A DNA stretch of 64,000 nucleotides from the NCBI GenBank assembly GCA_022825825.1, contig JAJDWA010000002.1, positions 124,001-188,000 of the forward strand. The letters are read 5' to 3'. The notes beneath the pieces were generated by a model. That model was given only the letters and a program-made list of their open reading frames with translations, ran no database searches and was not told the DNA's origin. The DNA comes from Candidatus Poribacteria bacterium. Lineage in GTDB: Bacteria > Poribacteria > WGA-4E > WGA-3G. Of the stretch, positions 26,902 to 35,671 are shown one piece after another (positions within the stretch are counted from its first letter, which is position 1; each line of letters begins with the position of its first letter). A program made the translations under genes and the position numbers.

Positions 26902-29900
26902 TTAATCGTCAGCTGGGACCGCAGCACCGAATAGGTCTTCGTCTTCAACAGTTCGGAAGCGTTCCTCTGGATTTCTCAAGACAAGCCCGCGTAGGTCTGT
27001 TGTAATCGCATATAAAGCAGGCATGACAAACAACGTCATGGTTGTGGCGAAGGCAAGACCAAAGATGATGGTATTTGCCATCGGCTGCCAGATAGGGGAT
27101 TTTCCGCCAAGTCCCAGTGCCATCGGAATTAGCCCGAAAATTGTCGTCACCGAAGTCAAAATAATTGGACGTAAACGTACGCTTCCACCTTTCAGGATAG
27201 CATACCATTTGTTAAAGCCGCGTTCCCGGTACTTATTGATAAAATCAATCATCACAATTGAATCGTTGACCACAATACCCGCAAGCGCAACTATACCAAA
27301 CATTGCTACCATACTAAGTGTAGCATTGGAAAGGAGTAGCCCAACCATCGCACCTATCATTCCAAACGGCACGGCAAACAGGATTATAATTGGTTGTATA
27401 AACGATTTGAATTGTGCCCCTAATATCACATAGATAACAAAAATTCCAACCAAAAACAGTTTCCGTAATTCTGAAAAGGATTCCCGTATTTCGTCAAAAA
27501 CGCCGCGAAAATCAAGCCGATAACCCGGATACAACGATTCTACATTCGCGAAGGCACTAATTAATTCTTGGTTCACATTAAAAGGTGTAGTTTTTGTCCT
27601 ATCAACCGCTGCATAGACGGTGATTGCACGTTCCCCTTCAAAGCGTTTGATATCGGCATACCCTTTCTCTCCAACTATTACTGCAACATCTTTAAGGGGA
27701 ACAATTGCCCCTGTAGGTGTTGCTATCAATAGATTATTCAGTTCTTCTATAGTCTGTAAACGGTCCTCATCATATTTGACGATCACATCAATTGCTTCAT
27801 CAGCCTCACGGTAGGTTGTTGCTTTCGCACCTTCAATGGCGGTGCGAACAGTTTGTGAAACTTGTAGCGTAGACATTCCGAATAGCGCTGCTTTTTCAGG
27901 TTTCAAATGGATCCGCAATTCAGATTTGCCGATACGAAAATCATCGCGAATGTCTTCAACACCATCTATCTGACTTAATGTCCCTTTTAGTCGATCCGCA
28001 ATTTCTACTAACGTTTCAAAACGTGCGCCCTTCACTTTCACCTCAACGTCTTGCCCTTGTGGTGGCCCTCCTTCTAATTTGACAAAATTGGGTGTCTTTT
28101 CCATGCCGCTGATATTAGCAGTCTTTTGCCGTAAGGAATCGATGATTTGGTCAGTGTTCCGAGGGCGCTGATCTTTGGGGACAAGTTCAATAATGAGTTC
28201 ACCAAAATTTGAACCGTAAGTAACGCCTTCAAGTAGTCCTGAAGTAGGTGTATGTAAACCGATGTTGCTGACAACAGCGGCAACTTCATCTTTTGGCAAA
28301 GTTTTTGCTGCATTCTCAAATTGTGCAATAACAGCAGTTGTCTCCTTTATGCCGTAAGATGGTGGCATCTCAGCTTTGACATAGAATTGTGGAAAATCTT
28401 CACCAGGGAAAAGTTCTTTATCAAGCACTACAAAGGCACTGACGCACGCAATCAATCCAATGAAAAGAACACTCCCTACAAAAATATACCGTTTTCGGAT
28501 CGTTATCTTCAGAATTCTAATATATCGGTTCCGAATAGTGTCAAAAATCGTAGTGAACCATGCAAAAAAGCCAGTGAAGAGGATACTCAAAGTGAAAGCA
28601 CGCTGAGACCGAGTTCGGAGGTTGTCAAGTGTGCTGCGCCCCCTTCTGGTTCTGGCTTTTCCCCACTCAGATACGTGGGCAGGTAAAATCACGAAGACTT
28701 CAAAAAGAGAGGCCACCAAGACGAGAATCGCCATTATTGGCACGATCCGCATAAATTGACCTGAAACACCGGACATAAACATTAAGGGGCCAAATGCGCC
28801 AATTGTTGTTAGACTTGCAGCGACTACGGGCCAACCGACCTCTTCTGCTCCTCGAATTGCTGCTACCTTCGGAGATTCGCCTGCCTCAATATGCCGATAG
28901 GTATTCTCTATGACAACGATGGCGTCATCTACAACAATTCCAACGACCAAGATGAGACCAAACAGCGCTACGCCACTGAGTGTGTAGCCTGCCAGTGACA
29001 TGAACCAAAATGTCGCCATAAATGCAACCGGAATACCGAGTGCTGCAAACAACGCATTTCGCCAACCGATAAATAAGAATAACATCAATATAACAAGGAT
29101 AAGCCCAAAAACAGCGTTTGTTTCAAGTATTCCCAATCTTTCTTTTAAAATAACGGAATAGTCGTTGACAGGTGTCAACACGGCACCTTCAGGCAGCTCG
29201 CTCTGACGTTCTTTAACTAAATCACGAAGTTCTGCTACTAAAGAGATCGTGTTCCCCTCTTTCTTTTTTTGAACGCTGAGGCTAATTGACGGTTTTCCAT
29301 CAATACGGGAAAGGGTACGTGGTTCTTCATAAGTATCAGAAACTGTAGCAACATCGCGAAGGCGAAGCGATGTACCAGATGGTTGAACTGCAAGAATAGT
29401 ATCTCCGATGTAATCTGGGTGAGGGAATTCTCCCATTGTGCGCACCATAAATTCAGAGTTACCAATCTCCATCGTCCCCGCGGGTAGATTTAAATTTCTG
29501 GCTTGTAACGCAGTGGTAATTGCAGTAATTGGTAGATTATATGCTTTGAGTCGATCTGGGTCGATCTCAATCCATATCTCTCGCTCACGAAGCCCGGCTA
29601 TTTGCACTGATGCGATATTTTCTATCTCTAATATTTCGTCTTTTAGATTCTCGGCAATGTCCCGCATCTGCGCTTCTGAAATACTGCCACCGACTACAAT
29701 CGTCAACATCGGAAAACCAGACGAAACATCCAATTCCATAACTTTGGGATCGTCTAAAACCTCCTCTGGTAGATCATTCACACCTTCAACAGCTGTTCGT
29801 AGATTTTCCATCTCCTTGTCGAATTCTCGATCACTCATCTCCTCAAAATCGACTGAAATAATTGATCTACCTTCTGAAGATGTAGAGAGCATCAGATTAA

Positions 29901-30132
29901 TTTTGTTAACGTTCTCTTCAATTGCGTCTTCAATTGGTGCGGATACGAGTTTTTCTACAGCTTCAGGAGAGGCACCTGGATACAAAGTTGTAACGGTTGC
30001 GCTTTGGAGTGCAATCTCTGGGGTGAGTTCTCTTGGTAGGTTTATCCATGCATATCCCCCAAAAATGATAATTAGTATCATGAGCATATTTGCTAAAACA
30101 GGGTTGTTCACGGATATTTTGGGAATGGACAT
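26902..30132 (-). CDS. RND family efflux permease (HAE1/AcrB type), copy 1
   Basis: A 1076-residue RND pump with the same signatures as copy 2: MSIPKISVNNPVLANMLMIL, TTLYPGASPEAVE, and VGIVVDDAIVVIENTYRH with the proton-relay Asp pair. AAGGAG lies 13 bases before the ATG, somewhat far. It precedes copy 2 by ~120 nt on the same strand, so the two may be co-transcribed and could form a hetero-oligomeric pump like MdtBC, which also has two related RND subunits. The differences between the copies are concentrated in the periplasmic loops. A partner adaptor and outer-membrane channel must be encoded elsewhere. Confidence 0.93.
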   Translation of the reverse strand: MSIPKISVNNPVLANMLMILIIIFGGYAWINLPRELTPEIALQSATVTTLYPGASPEAVEKLVSAPIEDAIEENVNKINLMLSTSSEGRSIISVDFEEMSDREFDKEMENLRTAVEGVNDLPEEVLDDPKVMELDVSSGFPMLTIVVGGSISEAQMRDIAENLKDEILEIENIASVQIAGLREREIWIEIDPDRLKAYNLPITAITTALQARNLNLPAGTMEIGNSEFMVRTMGEFPHPDYIGDTILAVQPSGTSLRLRDVATVSDTYEEPRTLSRIDGKPSISLSVQKKKEGNTISLVAELRDLVKERQSELPEGAVLTPVNDYSVILKERLGILETNAVFGLILVILMLFLFIGWRNALFAALGIPVAFMATFWFMSLAGYTLSGVALFGLILVVGIVVDDAIVVIENTYRHIEAGESPKVAAIRGAEEVGWPVVAASLTTIGAFGPLMFMSGVSGQFMRIVPIMAILVLVASLFEVFVILPAHVSEWGKARTRRGRSTLDNLRTRSQRAFTLSILFTGFFAWFTTIFDTIRNRYIRILKITIRKRYIFVGSVLFIGLIACVSAFVVLDKELFPGEDFPQFYVKAEMPPSYGIKETTAVIAQFENAAKTLPKDEVAAVVSNIGLHTPTSGLLEGVTYGSNFGELIIELVPKDQRPRNTDQIIDSLRQKTANISGMEKTPNFVKLEGGPPQGQDVEVKVKGARFETLVEIADRLKGTLSQIDGVEDIRDDFRIGKSELRIHLKPEKAALFGMSTLQVSQTVRTAIEGAKATTYREADEAIDVIVKYDEDRLQTIEELNNLLIATPTGAIVPLKDVAVIVGEKGYADIKRFEGERAITVYAAVDRTKTTPFNVNQELISAFANVESLYPGYRLDFRGVFDEIRESFSELRKLFLVGIFVIYVILGAQFKSFIQPIIILFAVPFGMIGAMVGLLLSNATLSMVAMFGIVALAGIVVNDSIVMIDFINKYRERGFNKWYAILKGGSVRLRPIILTSVTTIFGLIPMALGLGGKSPIWQPMANTIIFGLAFATTMTLFVMPALYAITTDLRGLVLRNPEERFRTVEDEDLFGAAVPADD

Positions 30133-30260
30133 GACGGCGATATTTCTCCTTAGTGTTTATTTTCCTATCTACTATACGTTTTGAGTTCTGTTAATTTGCA
30201 TTACAAAAAAAAATCAATGACTATAAATCACGTATCAGTAGACTTTTAAATATGAGGCAT

Positions 30261-30289
30261 AATAAAGGCGGATGCTGTCCACACCCGCC
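30261..30289 (-). terminator. Terminator after secreted protein gene (30316-31053)
   Basis: On the minus strand an 8-bp stem GGCGGGTG / CATCCGCC (one G-T pair), loop of seven, then TTTATT. It sits 27 nt beyond the stop. Confidence 0.65.
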
Positions 30290-30315
30290 GCATTTCAAAC
30301 TAATGTAGTCCGCGA

Positions 30316-31053
30316 CTACTGATCTGCTTTGAGAGTTCCCCACGTTGTTGCCAACTTACTTTTAGGATCAACTGGAAAAGGTTTAATCCCATCACCTTCA
30401 ATAGAGAGTTGATCTATAAGAAAAGTGACCTTTTTCCCTCCCCAGTTGTTCATGAAGCCGATACCGACCTGCTCTACATCAAATTTATGGTTCCATTTTT
30501 TGTTCCCTGCGAGGGTCCAATCATCCTTTTCGCTCTTACGGAAATAGCCTGAAAAAACATCGTCCTCTTTAACAAGTTTGAGATGTAACGGAACATCAAA
30601 ACCGGTTTGAGGATGTCCATGGTCATTCCAATTTGCTTTGATCATACTCCCTATAAGTGCTTTTTGTGGTTGATTGGATTCCCCTCCGAACAACAAACAT
30701 GCATAGTTTAAATCGTCATCACTGTAAATAAAGATGCCGATCCATGCATCGGCAGGTTTGTCTGGATCAGTAGAAAAAATGCCACTGACGATAATGTTTT
30801 CCGCAGCACTCTTAGGGACATCACGTTCAATCATAGGTTTATCAGCTGTTGTGTGGCCCCAATCACCAGGATTAGTGATTTGTAAGAAACCGTCCTTAAC
30901 TTCATACTTTGTTTGCTTGGCGTTGTGGTCACGGAATTCCCAACCTTCAGAAAGTTTGTTTCCATCAAAATTATCTGTCCAAACACCAGCAGAAACTCCG
31001 GAGATTAGACAAAAAATGGAGATTCCACAAACGAAAATCATTAATATTCTCAT
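30316..31053 (-). CDS. Secreted concanavalin-like domain protein with KLATTW tail
   Basis: A 245-residue exported protein. A signal peptide (RILMIFVCGISIFCLISG, ending VSA) is followed by a beta-sandwich that starts WTDNFDGNKLSEGWEF, typical of LamG/DUF1080-like concanavalin-fold modules. ADAWIGIFIYSDDDLNYACL and later strands fit a family that binds or degrades glycans. The C-terminus reads PKSKLATTWGTLKADQ, matching the tails of the LamG proteins at 15188-15943 and 31438-32217. The ATG at 31053 has AGGAGG seven bases upstream, which favours it over a TTG two codons earlier. Confidence 0.8.
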   Translation of the reverse strand: MRILMIFVCGISIFCLISGVSAGVWTDNFDGNKLSEGWEFRDHNAKQTKYEVKDGFLQITNPGDWGHTTADKPMIERDVPKSAAENIIVSGIFSTDPDKPADAWIGIFIYSDDDLNYACLLFGGESNQPQKALIGSMIKANWNDHGHPQTGFDVPLHLKLVKEDDVFSGYFRKSEKDDWTLAGNKKWNHKFDVEQVGIGFMNNWGGKKVTFLIDQLSIEGDGIKPFPVDPKSKLATTWGTLKADQ

Positions 31054-31078
31054 AGCCAATCCTCCTTTGTGTATAGTT

Positions 31079-31126
31079 CAGGACTTACGCATTCCCTCGC
31101 TTGCGGGGGGATAAAGGGGGGTAAAA
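31079..31126 (+). repeat. CAGGACTTACGCA plus G/C-rich palindrome, copy 1
   Basis: The 13-nt CAGGACTTACGCA is followed by CCCTCGCTTGCGGGGGG and ATAAAGGGGGG. The same 13-nt sequence, again followed by CCCCTAAA/AAGGGG-type repeats, occurs at 59997-60009. This looks like the remains of a small mobile repeat. Confidence 0.6.
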
Positions 31127-31383
31127 CCTTGAAAAGGATAAAAAATCAGGGTTAAAATCCTTGAAAGGACAAAATTCTAAATAGGGATACCCGAATTTGC
31201 GTCCGTCCTGTAGTTATTATAGCATGTTGCGTAACGGAGTAGCAAGGTAGATTTTAACGTTCCCTTAATAAATGAACAAGAAGTCCGTAATGTGCTGATA
31301 AGTTGTTTATGTTTGGAATAAATTAGGATGGCAAGTAAGAAATTTGGGTTGGAAATGAGTGAGGGATTGTATCTGTATAGGGT

Positions 31384-31411
31384 AAAAAGGCGGATTTTGT
31401 TCACATCCGCC
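31384..31411 (-). terminator. Terminator after LamG gene (31438-32217)
   Basis: On the minus strand a perfect 7-bp stem GGCGGAT / ATCCGCC with a nine-base loop, followed by TTTTTA. It lies 26 nt beyond the stop codon, the same spacing and a similar stem as the terminator at 30261-30289. Confidence 0.8.
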
Positions 31412-31437
31412 CATTTAACCAAAACAACACCGATAAA

Positions 31438-32217
31438 CTATCTATCAGATTTCAGATTTGCCCAAGTTGTTGTCAATTTTTCTGATGCGTCGACAACCGC
31501 AACGCCGCCGAGTACTTTATCTAATCCGTGATCCATAATAGTTTTCAGATCGTCTGCTGTGAGTACGGCTTTAAATATGGCAACTTCATCAATAATGCCG
31601 ACGAAATATGAACCGCCACCCCATTTGCCGATGTCAACAGGATTAGCAGTCCCTACGCTTTTGCCGGGACGTGTGCTTGAATTGGCACGCTCACCGTTGA
31701 CATAGATAACAAGTTGGTCATTATTTGCCGCCCCATCATAAGTTGCAGCAATGTGAGTCCAAGTATCCTCTTTAGGAACACCTGCGGATGCTCTCGGTTC
31801 CCAACCACCGATGTTGACAAATGTTGACATTTTGTTACCTTCTCCTGGCACATCAATACGTAGCAGATATTCAGCATTTTTAGAAATCAACATCCTATGC
31901 TGAGAAATGTCAGTGGCATAAAACCATGCCATCATCGTATGTTCATCACCAAGTTGTAGGTCCGGCGTTGAGTCGATGGTCACCGACTGGCCACCATTAA
32001 ATTCAAGCCCATCGCCGAATTTTCCATCTTTCCATTTGGCACCGTTAATCGCGCCATCATTACCCTTACCAGAAGAATCTGCGGCATCATCACCAGCACC
32101 TTCGTCAAACAACCAAACACCGACTGCTGTGTCTGGATCAATCTTCGCAGAACTAATATGTGGCATCAGCCATACGATTGAACAGACAATTCCTAAAATC
32201 AAAGCTAATTTTCGCAT
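31438..32217 (-). CDS. Secreted LamG domain protein with KLTTTW tail
   Basis: A 259-residue exported LamG/concanavalin-like protein. Signal peptide MRKLALILGIVCSIVWLMPH, ending ISSA. The jelly roll shows VGVWLFDEGAGDDAADSSGK, then DTWTHIAATYDG, the YVNGERANSS turn and FVGIIDEVAIFKAVLT, all LamG landmarks. The C-terminus DASEKLTTTWANLKSDR is almost the same as that of the protein at 15188-15943, though the bodies differ. AAGGAG lies before the ATG. A sigma-70 promoter is ~100 nt upstream and a clear terminator follows, so it is monocistronic. Confidence 0.87.
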   Translation of the reverse strand: MRKLALILGIVCSIVWLMPHISSAKIDPDTAVGVWLFDEGAGDDAADSSGKGNDGAINGAKWKDGKFGDGLEFNGGQSVTIDSTPDLQLGDEHTMMAWFYATDISQHRMLISKNAEYLLRIDVPGEGNKMSTFVNIGGWEPRASAGVPKEDTWTHIAATYDGAANNDQLVIYVNGERANSSTRPGKSVGTANPVDIGKWGGGSYFVGIIDEVAIFKAVLTADDLKTIMDHGLDKVLGGVAVVDASEKLTTTWANLKSDR

Positions 32218-32320
32218 TTTATCTCCTTCATTTTCTGCACGCTTTGGCGCGCATTGATTAAATTAAGAATCTAATGGATTTTTCCCAAATTAAACGCTGC
32301 TCATTCAACGTCTGTTTCTA

Positions 32321-32350
32321 ATTATAACATTTTTTACGCTATGATGCCAA
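32321..32350 (-). promoter_or_regulatory. Promoter of LamG gene (31438-32217)
   Basis: On the minus strand TTGGCA (32345-32350), 18-nt spacer, TATAAT (32321-32326). This gives a leader of about 95 nt before the ATG at 32217. Confidence 0.6.
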
Positions 32351-32447
32351 AAATTAATACTGCACAATATTTCTAATTGGACAAACAATCTAAAATATGG
32401 TAATCTGAAATAACACGATTTATGAAAGATAGATAAAGGAAAATACC

Positions 32448-33872
32448 ATGGACCAAAAAGAACAACTTATTGCTGAACTTACTGAACTTCTTGGCTCTAA
32501 AAATGTCCTGACAGATGCAACCGCCTTGTCGGTATACGAATGTGATGCAGCACCCTCATTTAAGGCAATGCCTGATGTAGTCGTCTTTGCTGATACAACA
32601 CAACAAGTTTCGGATATTGTCAAGTTAGCGAACAAGTTCAATACACCCTTTATTGCACGCGGTGGTGGGACAGGATTAAGTGGTGGTATGCTCTCTGTTC
32701 AAGGAGGTATTATCATAGCGCTCAACAGGATGGATCGTATTCTGGAGATAGATATTGAAAACGAACGTGCTGTGATTGAACCTGGGGTTGTTAATCTACT
32801 ATTGTCCCAGGCAGTACAGAGTCAGGGTTACCATTACGCGCCGGACCCATCAAGCCAAAAAGCATGCACAATCGGTGGGAATATCGCTGAAAACTCTGGT
32901 GGTCCACATACCTTGAAATATGGTGTTACTTCTGACCATGTGCTTGGCATGGAGGTTGTTATGCCGGATGGTGAAATTATAGAGTTTGGTGGAGAAGTTG
33001 AAGAAGTACCCGGCTATGACCTGCGCGGTGTGCTAATCGGTTCTGAAGGCACATTTGGTATAGTAACAAAAGCGACAGTTCGTCTCACACGGAATCCGCA
33101 GGCATACCAGACTGCGCTTGCCGTTTTTGATAAAATGGACGATGCCTCAAACGCTGTTTCAACGATTATCGGTGCAGGAATTATCCCTGCTGCACTCGAA
33201 ATGATGGACACGCTCGTCATCCGTGCATTAGAAGATGCGTTCCAGTTCGGTTTTCCGCTTGATGCCGAAGCAATTCTTATCGTGGAACTTGATGGTATTA
33301 AGGCAGGCATGCAGAACCAAACAGACAAAATATTGGAAATCTTCAAACAACATAACGCTCGTGAAGTGAATTACGCTAAAGATGATGCTGAACGTCAAGA
33401 ACTTTGGAAGGCACGCAAAAGCGCGTTCGGTTCATTCGGCAGACTTGCACCGAACTATATTACGCAAGATGGGGTTGTGCCGCGCACTCGGTTACCAAAG
33501 GTGTTAAGGCGTATCTCTGAAATCTCTGAAAAATATCAGATAGCGATTGCGAATGTGTTCCATGCAGGTGACGGCAATATCCATCCGATTGTCCTCTTTG
33601 ACGAACGCGACGCTGACCAGTGTGAACGCGTGGAACATGTGAACAAAGAAATCTTAACTGTATGCGCTGAAGTTGGTGGCACAATCACGGGTGAGCATGG
33701 CATCGGTGTTGAAAAGATGGATTATATGCCACTTATTTTTAGCCCCGCAGATTTGCAGGTGATGGCAAATGTTAAAGAGATTTTTAATCCGACAGGACTC
33801 TGTAATCCTGGTAAGATTTTCCCGACTGCTGAGTCTTATGAAAAACTCGGTTTGCAGATGGGTGGACAATAA
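32448..33872 (+). CDS. glcD: FAD-linked oxidase, glycolate oxidase GlcD type
   Basis: A 474-residue FAD-dependent 2-hydroxyacid dehydrogenase. The PCMH FAD-binding domain has FIARGGGTGLSGGML near residue 70 and the diphosphate-contact region GGNIAENSGGPHTLKYG near 145. The C-terminal domain has NVFHAGDGNIHPIVLFD and GTITGEHGIGVEKM, with active-site His/Glu positions of the GlcD/D-lactate dehydrogenase family. A GlcF-type iron-sulfur partner is not adjacent, though a GlcD-GlcF fusion is encoded at 2551-5490. AAAGGA lies nine bases before the ATG. Substrate probably glycolate or D-lactate. Confidence 0.88.
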   Translation: MDQKEQLIAELTELLGSKNVLTDATALSVYECDAAPSFKAMPDVVVFADTTQQVSDIVKLANKFNTPFIARGGGTGLSGGMLSVQGGIIIALNRMDRILEIDIENERAVIEPGVVNLLLSQAVQSQGYHYAPDPSSQKACTIGGNIAENSGGPHTLKYGVTSDHVLGMEVVMPDGEIIEFGGEVEEVPGYDLRGVLIGSEGTFGIVTKATVRLTRNPQAYQTALAVFDKMDDASNAVSTIIGAGIIPAALEMMDTLVIRALEDAFQFGFPLDAEAILIVELDGIKAGMQNQTDKILEIFKQHNAREVNYAKDDAERQELWKARKSAFGSFGRLAPNYITQDGVVPRTRLPKVLRRISEISEKYQIAIANVFHAGDGNIHPIVLFDERDADQCERVEHVNKEILTVCAEVGGTITGEHGIGVEKMDYMPLIFSPADLQVMANVKEIFNPTGLCNPGKIFPTAESYEKLGLQMGGQ

Positions 33873-33890
33873 AGGCACTGTACCTAACAT

Positions 33891-33919
33891 TTGATTCAAC
33901 CTGTTTGTTATGTTATAAT
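33891..33919 (+). promoter_or_regulatory. Promoter of the ImmA/IrrE-DUF4411 pair
   Basis: TTGATT (33891-33896), exactly 17 nt, TATAAT (33914-33919). The transcript should begin near 33926, ~60 nt before the ATG. Confidence 0.75.
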
Positions 33920-33986
33920 ATATTTAACACAAGTCCGTATTTGCAAGTGTATAGATATAGTTTGTTTAAATGTTGAGGTTACTATC

Positions 33987-35177
33987 ATGGCTGAGTATAT
34001 CAATGGGATTAATCCTGAAATCCTCAAATGGGCGCGCGAAAGTTGCAACTACACTGTTCAAGAAATTGCAGCATTTTTCAAGAAGGATGTTTCAATTATT
34101 GATGAATGGGAGTCTGGAGAACGTGCGCCAACTTATGTACAGCTTGAAAAGCTTGCTGGTAAGTACAAACGTCCTGTTGCCTTATTTTTTTTATCCAATC
34201 TACCAGAAGAACCAAAATTGGAAGAGAAACTTGCACTGAGAAGTCGTGATGTGAAGAAGTTAGAACCCAGAACACTTTTTCTGTTTCGCCAAGCTTATTC
34301 ACGACAACTTTCATTGATGGAGTTGAATAACGAAAAAAATCCATCAGAAGATTTAATCTTTCGGAATATTCAACCTACATCTTCTAATATTGATCTAAAC
34401 GAAGAATATGCATTTGAATTGGCAGAAAGAAGTCGAGTTTATCTGAAAATCAGTGTTGAAATGCAATCAAATTGGGAAAATGAGAAAATTGCGCTTGAGA
34501 ATTGGCGGAACCACATTCAGGATAAAGGTGTTTTTGTCTTCAAAGATGCGTTTAGAGACGACTTAGTAGATGGATTTTGCCTATTACATTATGAATTTCC
34601 AATCATTTATCTTAATAATAGCCGCCCTTCTTTAATTCAGGTTTTCTCATTAATTCATGAGTTAGGACATATTTTAATAGGTAAGAATGGTATCACACCC
34701 GATATTGCTGGAACGATAAAAACAGAATCCGCTGAATTGGAGATTTTCTGCAATCAATTTGCACACGAATTTCTTGTGCCAACAAAAGACTTTAAGAAAC
34801 GACTAAACTTTTCTGAATACAATGACGAAGTAATTCAAGAGTTGGCTAAATTCTATAAAGTTAGTCATCATGTTATCCTATTGAAACTAATCAAGATTGG
34901 AATACTACCACAAAAAATTTATAATCAGAAAGTCAGAAAATGGGCAGAACAACATGAATACTTCAAACAAAAGGAAGGGAGTAATAGAGAAATAGGAGGT
35001 GCAGATTACTATAATACACAATTAAGTTATTTAGGTCACAAATACACAAGTCTTGCGTTTGAAAAATACCATCAGGAGTTAATTTCCTTTGAAAAACTTG
35101 CTGATTACTTAAATGTCAAAGCAAAACATTTAATAGAACTTGAAAAACGATTCTTACGTAAGGCAATCAATAGATGA
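33987..35177 (+). CDS. HTH-ImmA/IrrE metallopeptidase family antitoxin-like protein
   Basis: A 397-residue protein that combines an XRE-type helix-turn-helix (residues ~5-60, YTVQEIAAFFKKDVSIIDEW) with an ImmA/IrrE M78-type metallopeptidase domain holding LIHELGHILIG near residue 225, the HExxH zinc site. Such proteins act as repressors that can be cleaved or cleave partners, and many serve as the antitoxin of XRE-COG2856 toxin-antitoxin pairs. GAGG lies ten bases before the ATG at 33987, and the gene stop overlaps the next start by 4 nt. The downstream DUF4411 protein is the presumed toxin. Confidence 0.85.
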   Translation: MAEYINGINPEILKWARESCNYTVQEIAAFFKKDVSIIDEWESGERAPTYVQLEKLAGKYKRPVALFFLSNLPEEPKLEEKLALRSRDVKKLEPRTLFLFRQAYSRQLSLMELNNEKNPSEDLIFRNIQPTSSNIDLNEEYAFELAERSRVYLKISVEMQSNWENEKIALENWRNHIQDKGVFVFKDAFRDDLVDGFCLLHYEFPIIYLNNSRPSLIQVFSLIHELGHILIGKNGITPDIAGTIKTESAELEIFCNQFAHEFLVPTKDFKKRLNFSEYNDEVIQELAKFYKVSHHVILLKLIKIGILPQKIYNQKVRKWAEQHEYFKQKEGSNREIGGADYYNTQLSYLGHKYTSLAFEKYHQELISFEKLADYLNVKAKHLIELEKRFLRKAINR

Positions 35178-35647
35178 TATATGTATTTGATACAAATAGT
35201 TTTAGAGAACTTGGCAGTTATTATCCTGACCAATTTCCATCTTTTTGGCGAGAATTCAATCGAGCAGTAGAAGATACTAAAATTATTACTTCAGTGAGAG
35301 AAGTCTACAGAGAATTGGAAATCTATACACGACATGCTCATATAATCACTTGGGTGAAAGAACATAGAAATATATTTAGAAAAACAACCGTAGAAGAAAT
35401 GAATTTTGTTAATCAGATTTTATCAACAAAGAATTTCAAATATATGCTTAGACACGAACATTTATTTGAGGGCAAACCGTGTGCGGATCCCTTCATTATT
35501 GCTGCAGCTAAATCTATTGATGGTTGTGTAGTCACCGAAGAATCAAAAAAACCGAACTCACCAAATATACCAAATGTGTGTGAACATTTTAACATTGAAT
35601 GCACAAACCTGCAAGGATTCATGGAAAGAGAAGGCTGGACATTCTAA
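35174..35647 (+). CDS. DUF4411 PIN-domain toxin
   Basis: A 157-residue DUF4411 protein, a PIN-fold RNase-like family. It starts MIYVFDTNSFRELGSYY, with the first catalytic Asp in FDTN. Later acidic positions are visible in TSVREVYRELE and PCADPFIIAAAKS (the second Asp of the PIN core), then GCVVTEESK. PIN toxins cut RNA with a Mg2+ ion. Its ATG overlaps the ImmA/IrrE stop (ATGA), so the pair is translationally coupled, as is usual for toxin-antitoxin systems. A/T-rich compared with the metabolic genes, as for acquired DNA. Confidence 0.83.
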   Translation: MIYVFDTNSFRELGSYYPDQFPSFWREFNRAVEDTKIITSVREVYRELEIYTRHAHIITWVKEHRNIFRKTTVEEMNFVNQILSTKNFKYMLRHEHLFEGKPCADPFIIAAAKSIDGCVVTEESKKPNSPNIPNVCEHFNIECTNLQGFMEREGWTF

Positions 35648-35671
35648 AATGCGAAAAATAAAAGGATTGTC

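Larger units (their letters stand above)
31054..31437. other. Gene-free repeat-bearing spacer
   Basis: No convincing gene. It holds the CAGGACTTACGCA repeat at 31079-31091, a G/C-rich palindromic stretch (31092-31126), two imperfect copies of an AAAxCCTTGAAAxGGA unit (near 31128 and 31158), and the LamG terminator at 31384-31411. Confidence 0.6.

Noticed and set aside
29438-30184. Plus-strand reading frame of ~248 codons over the first RND gene
   Set aside because: Same antisense artefact as above, without ribosome site.
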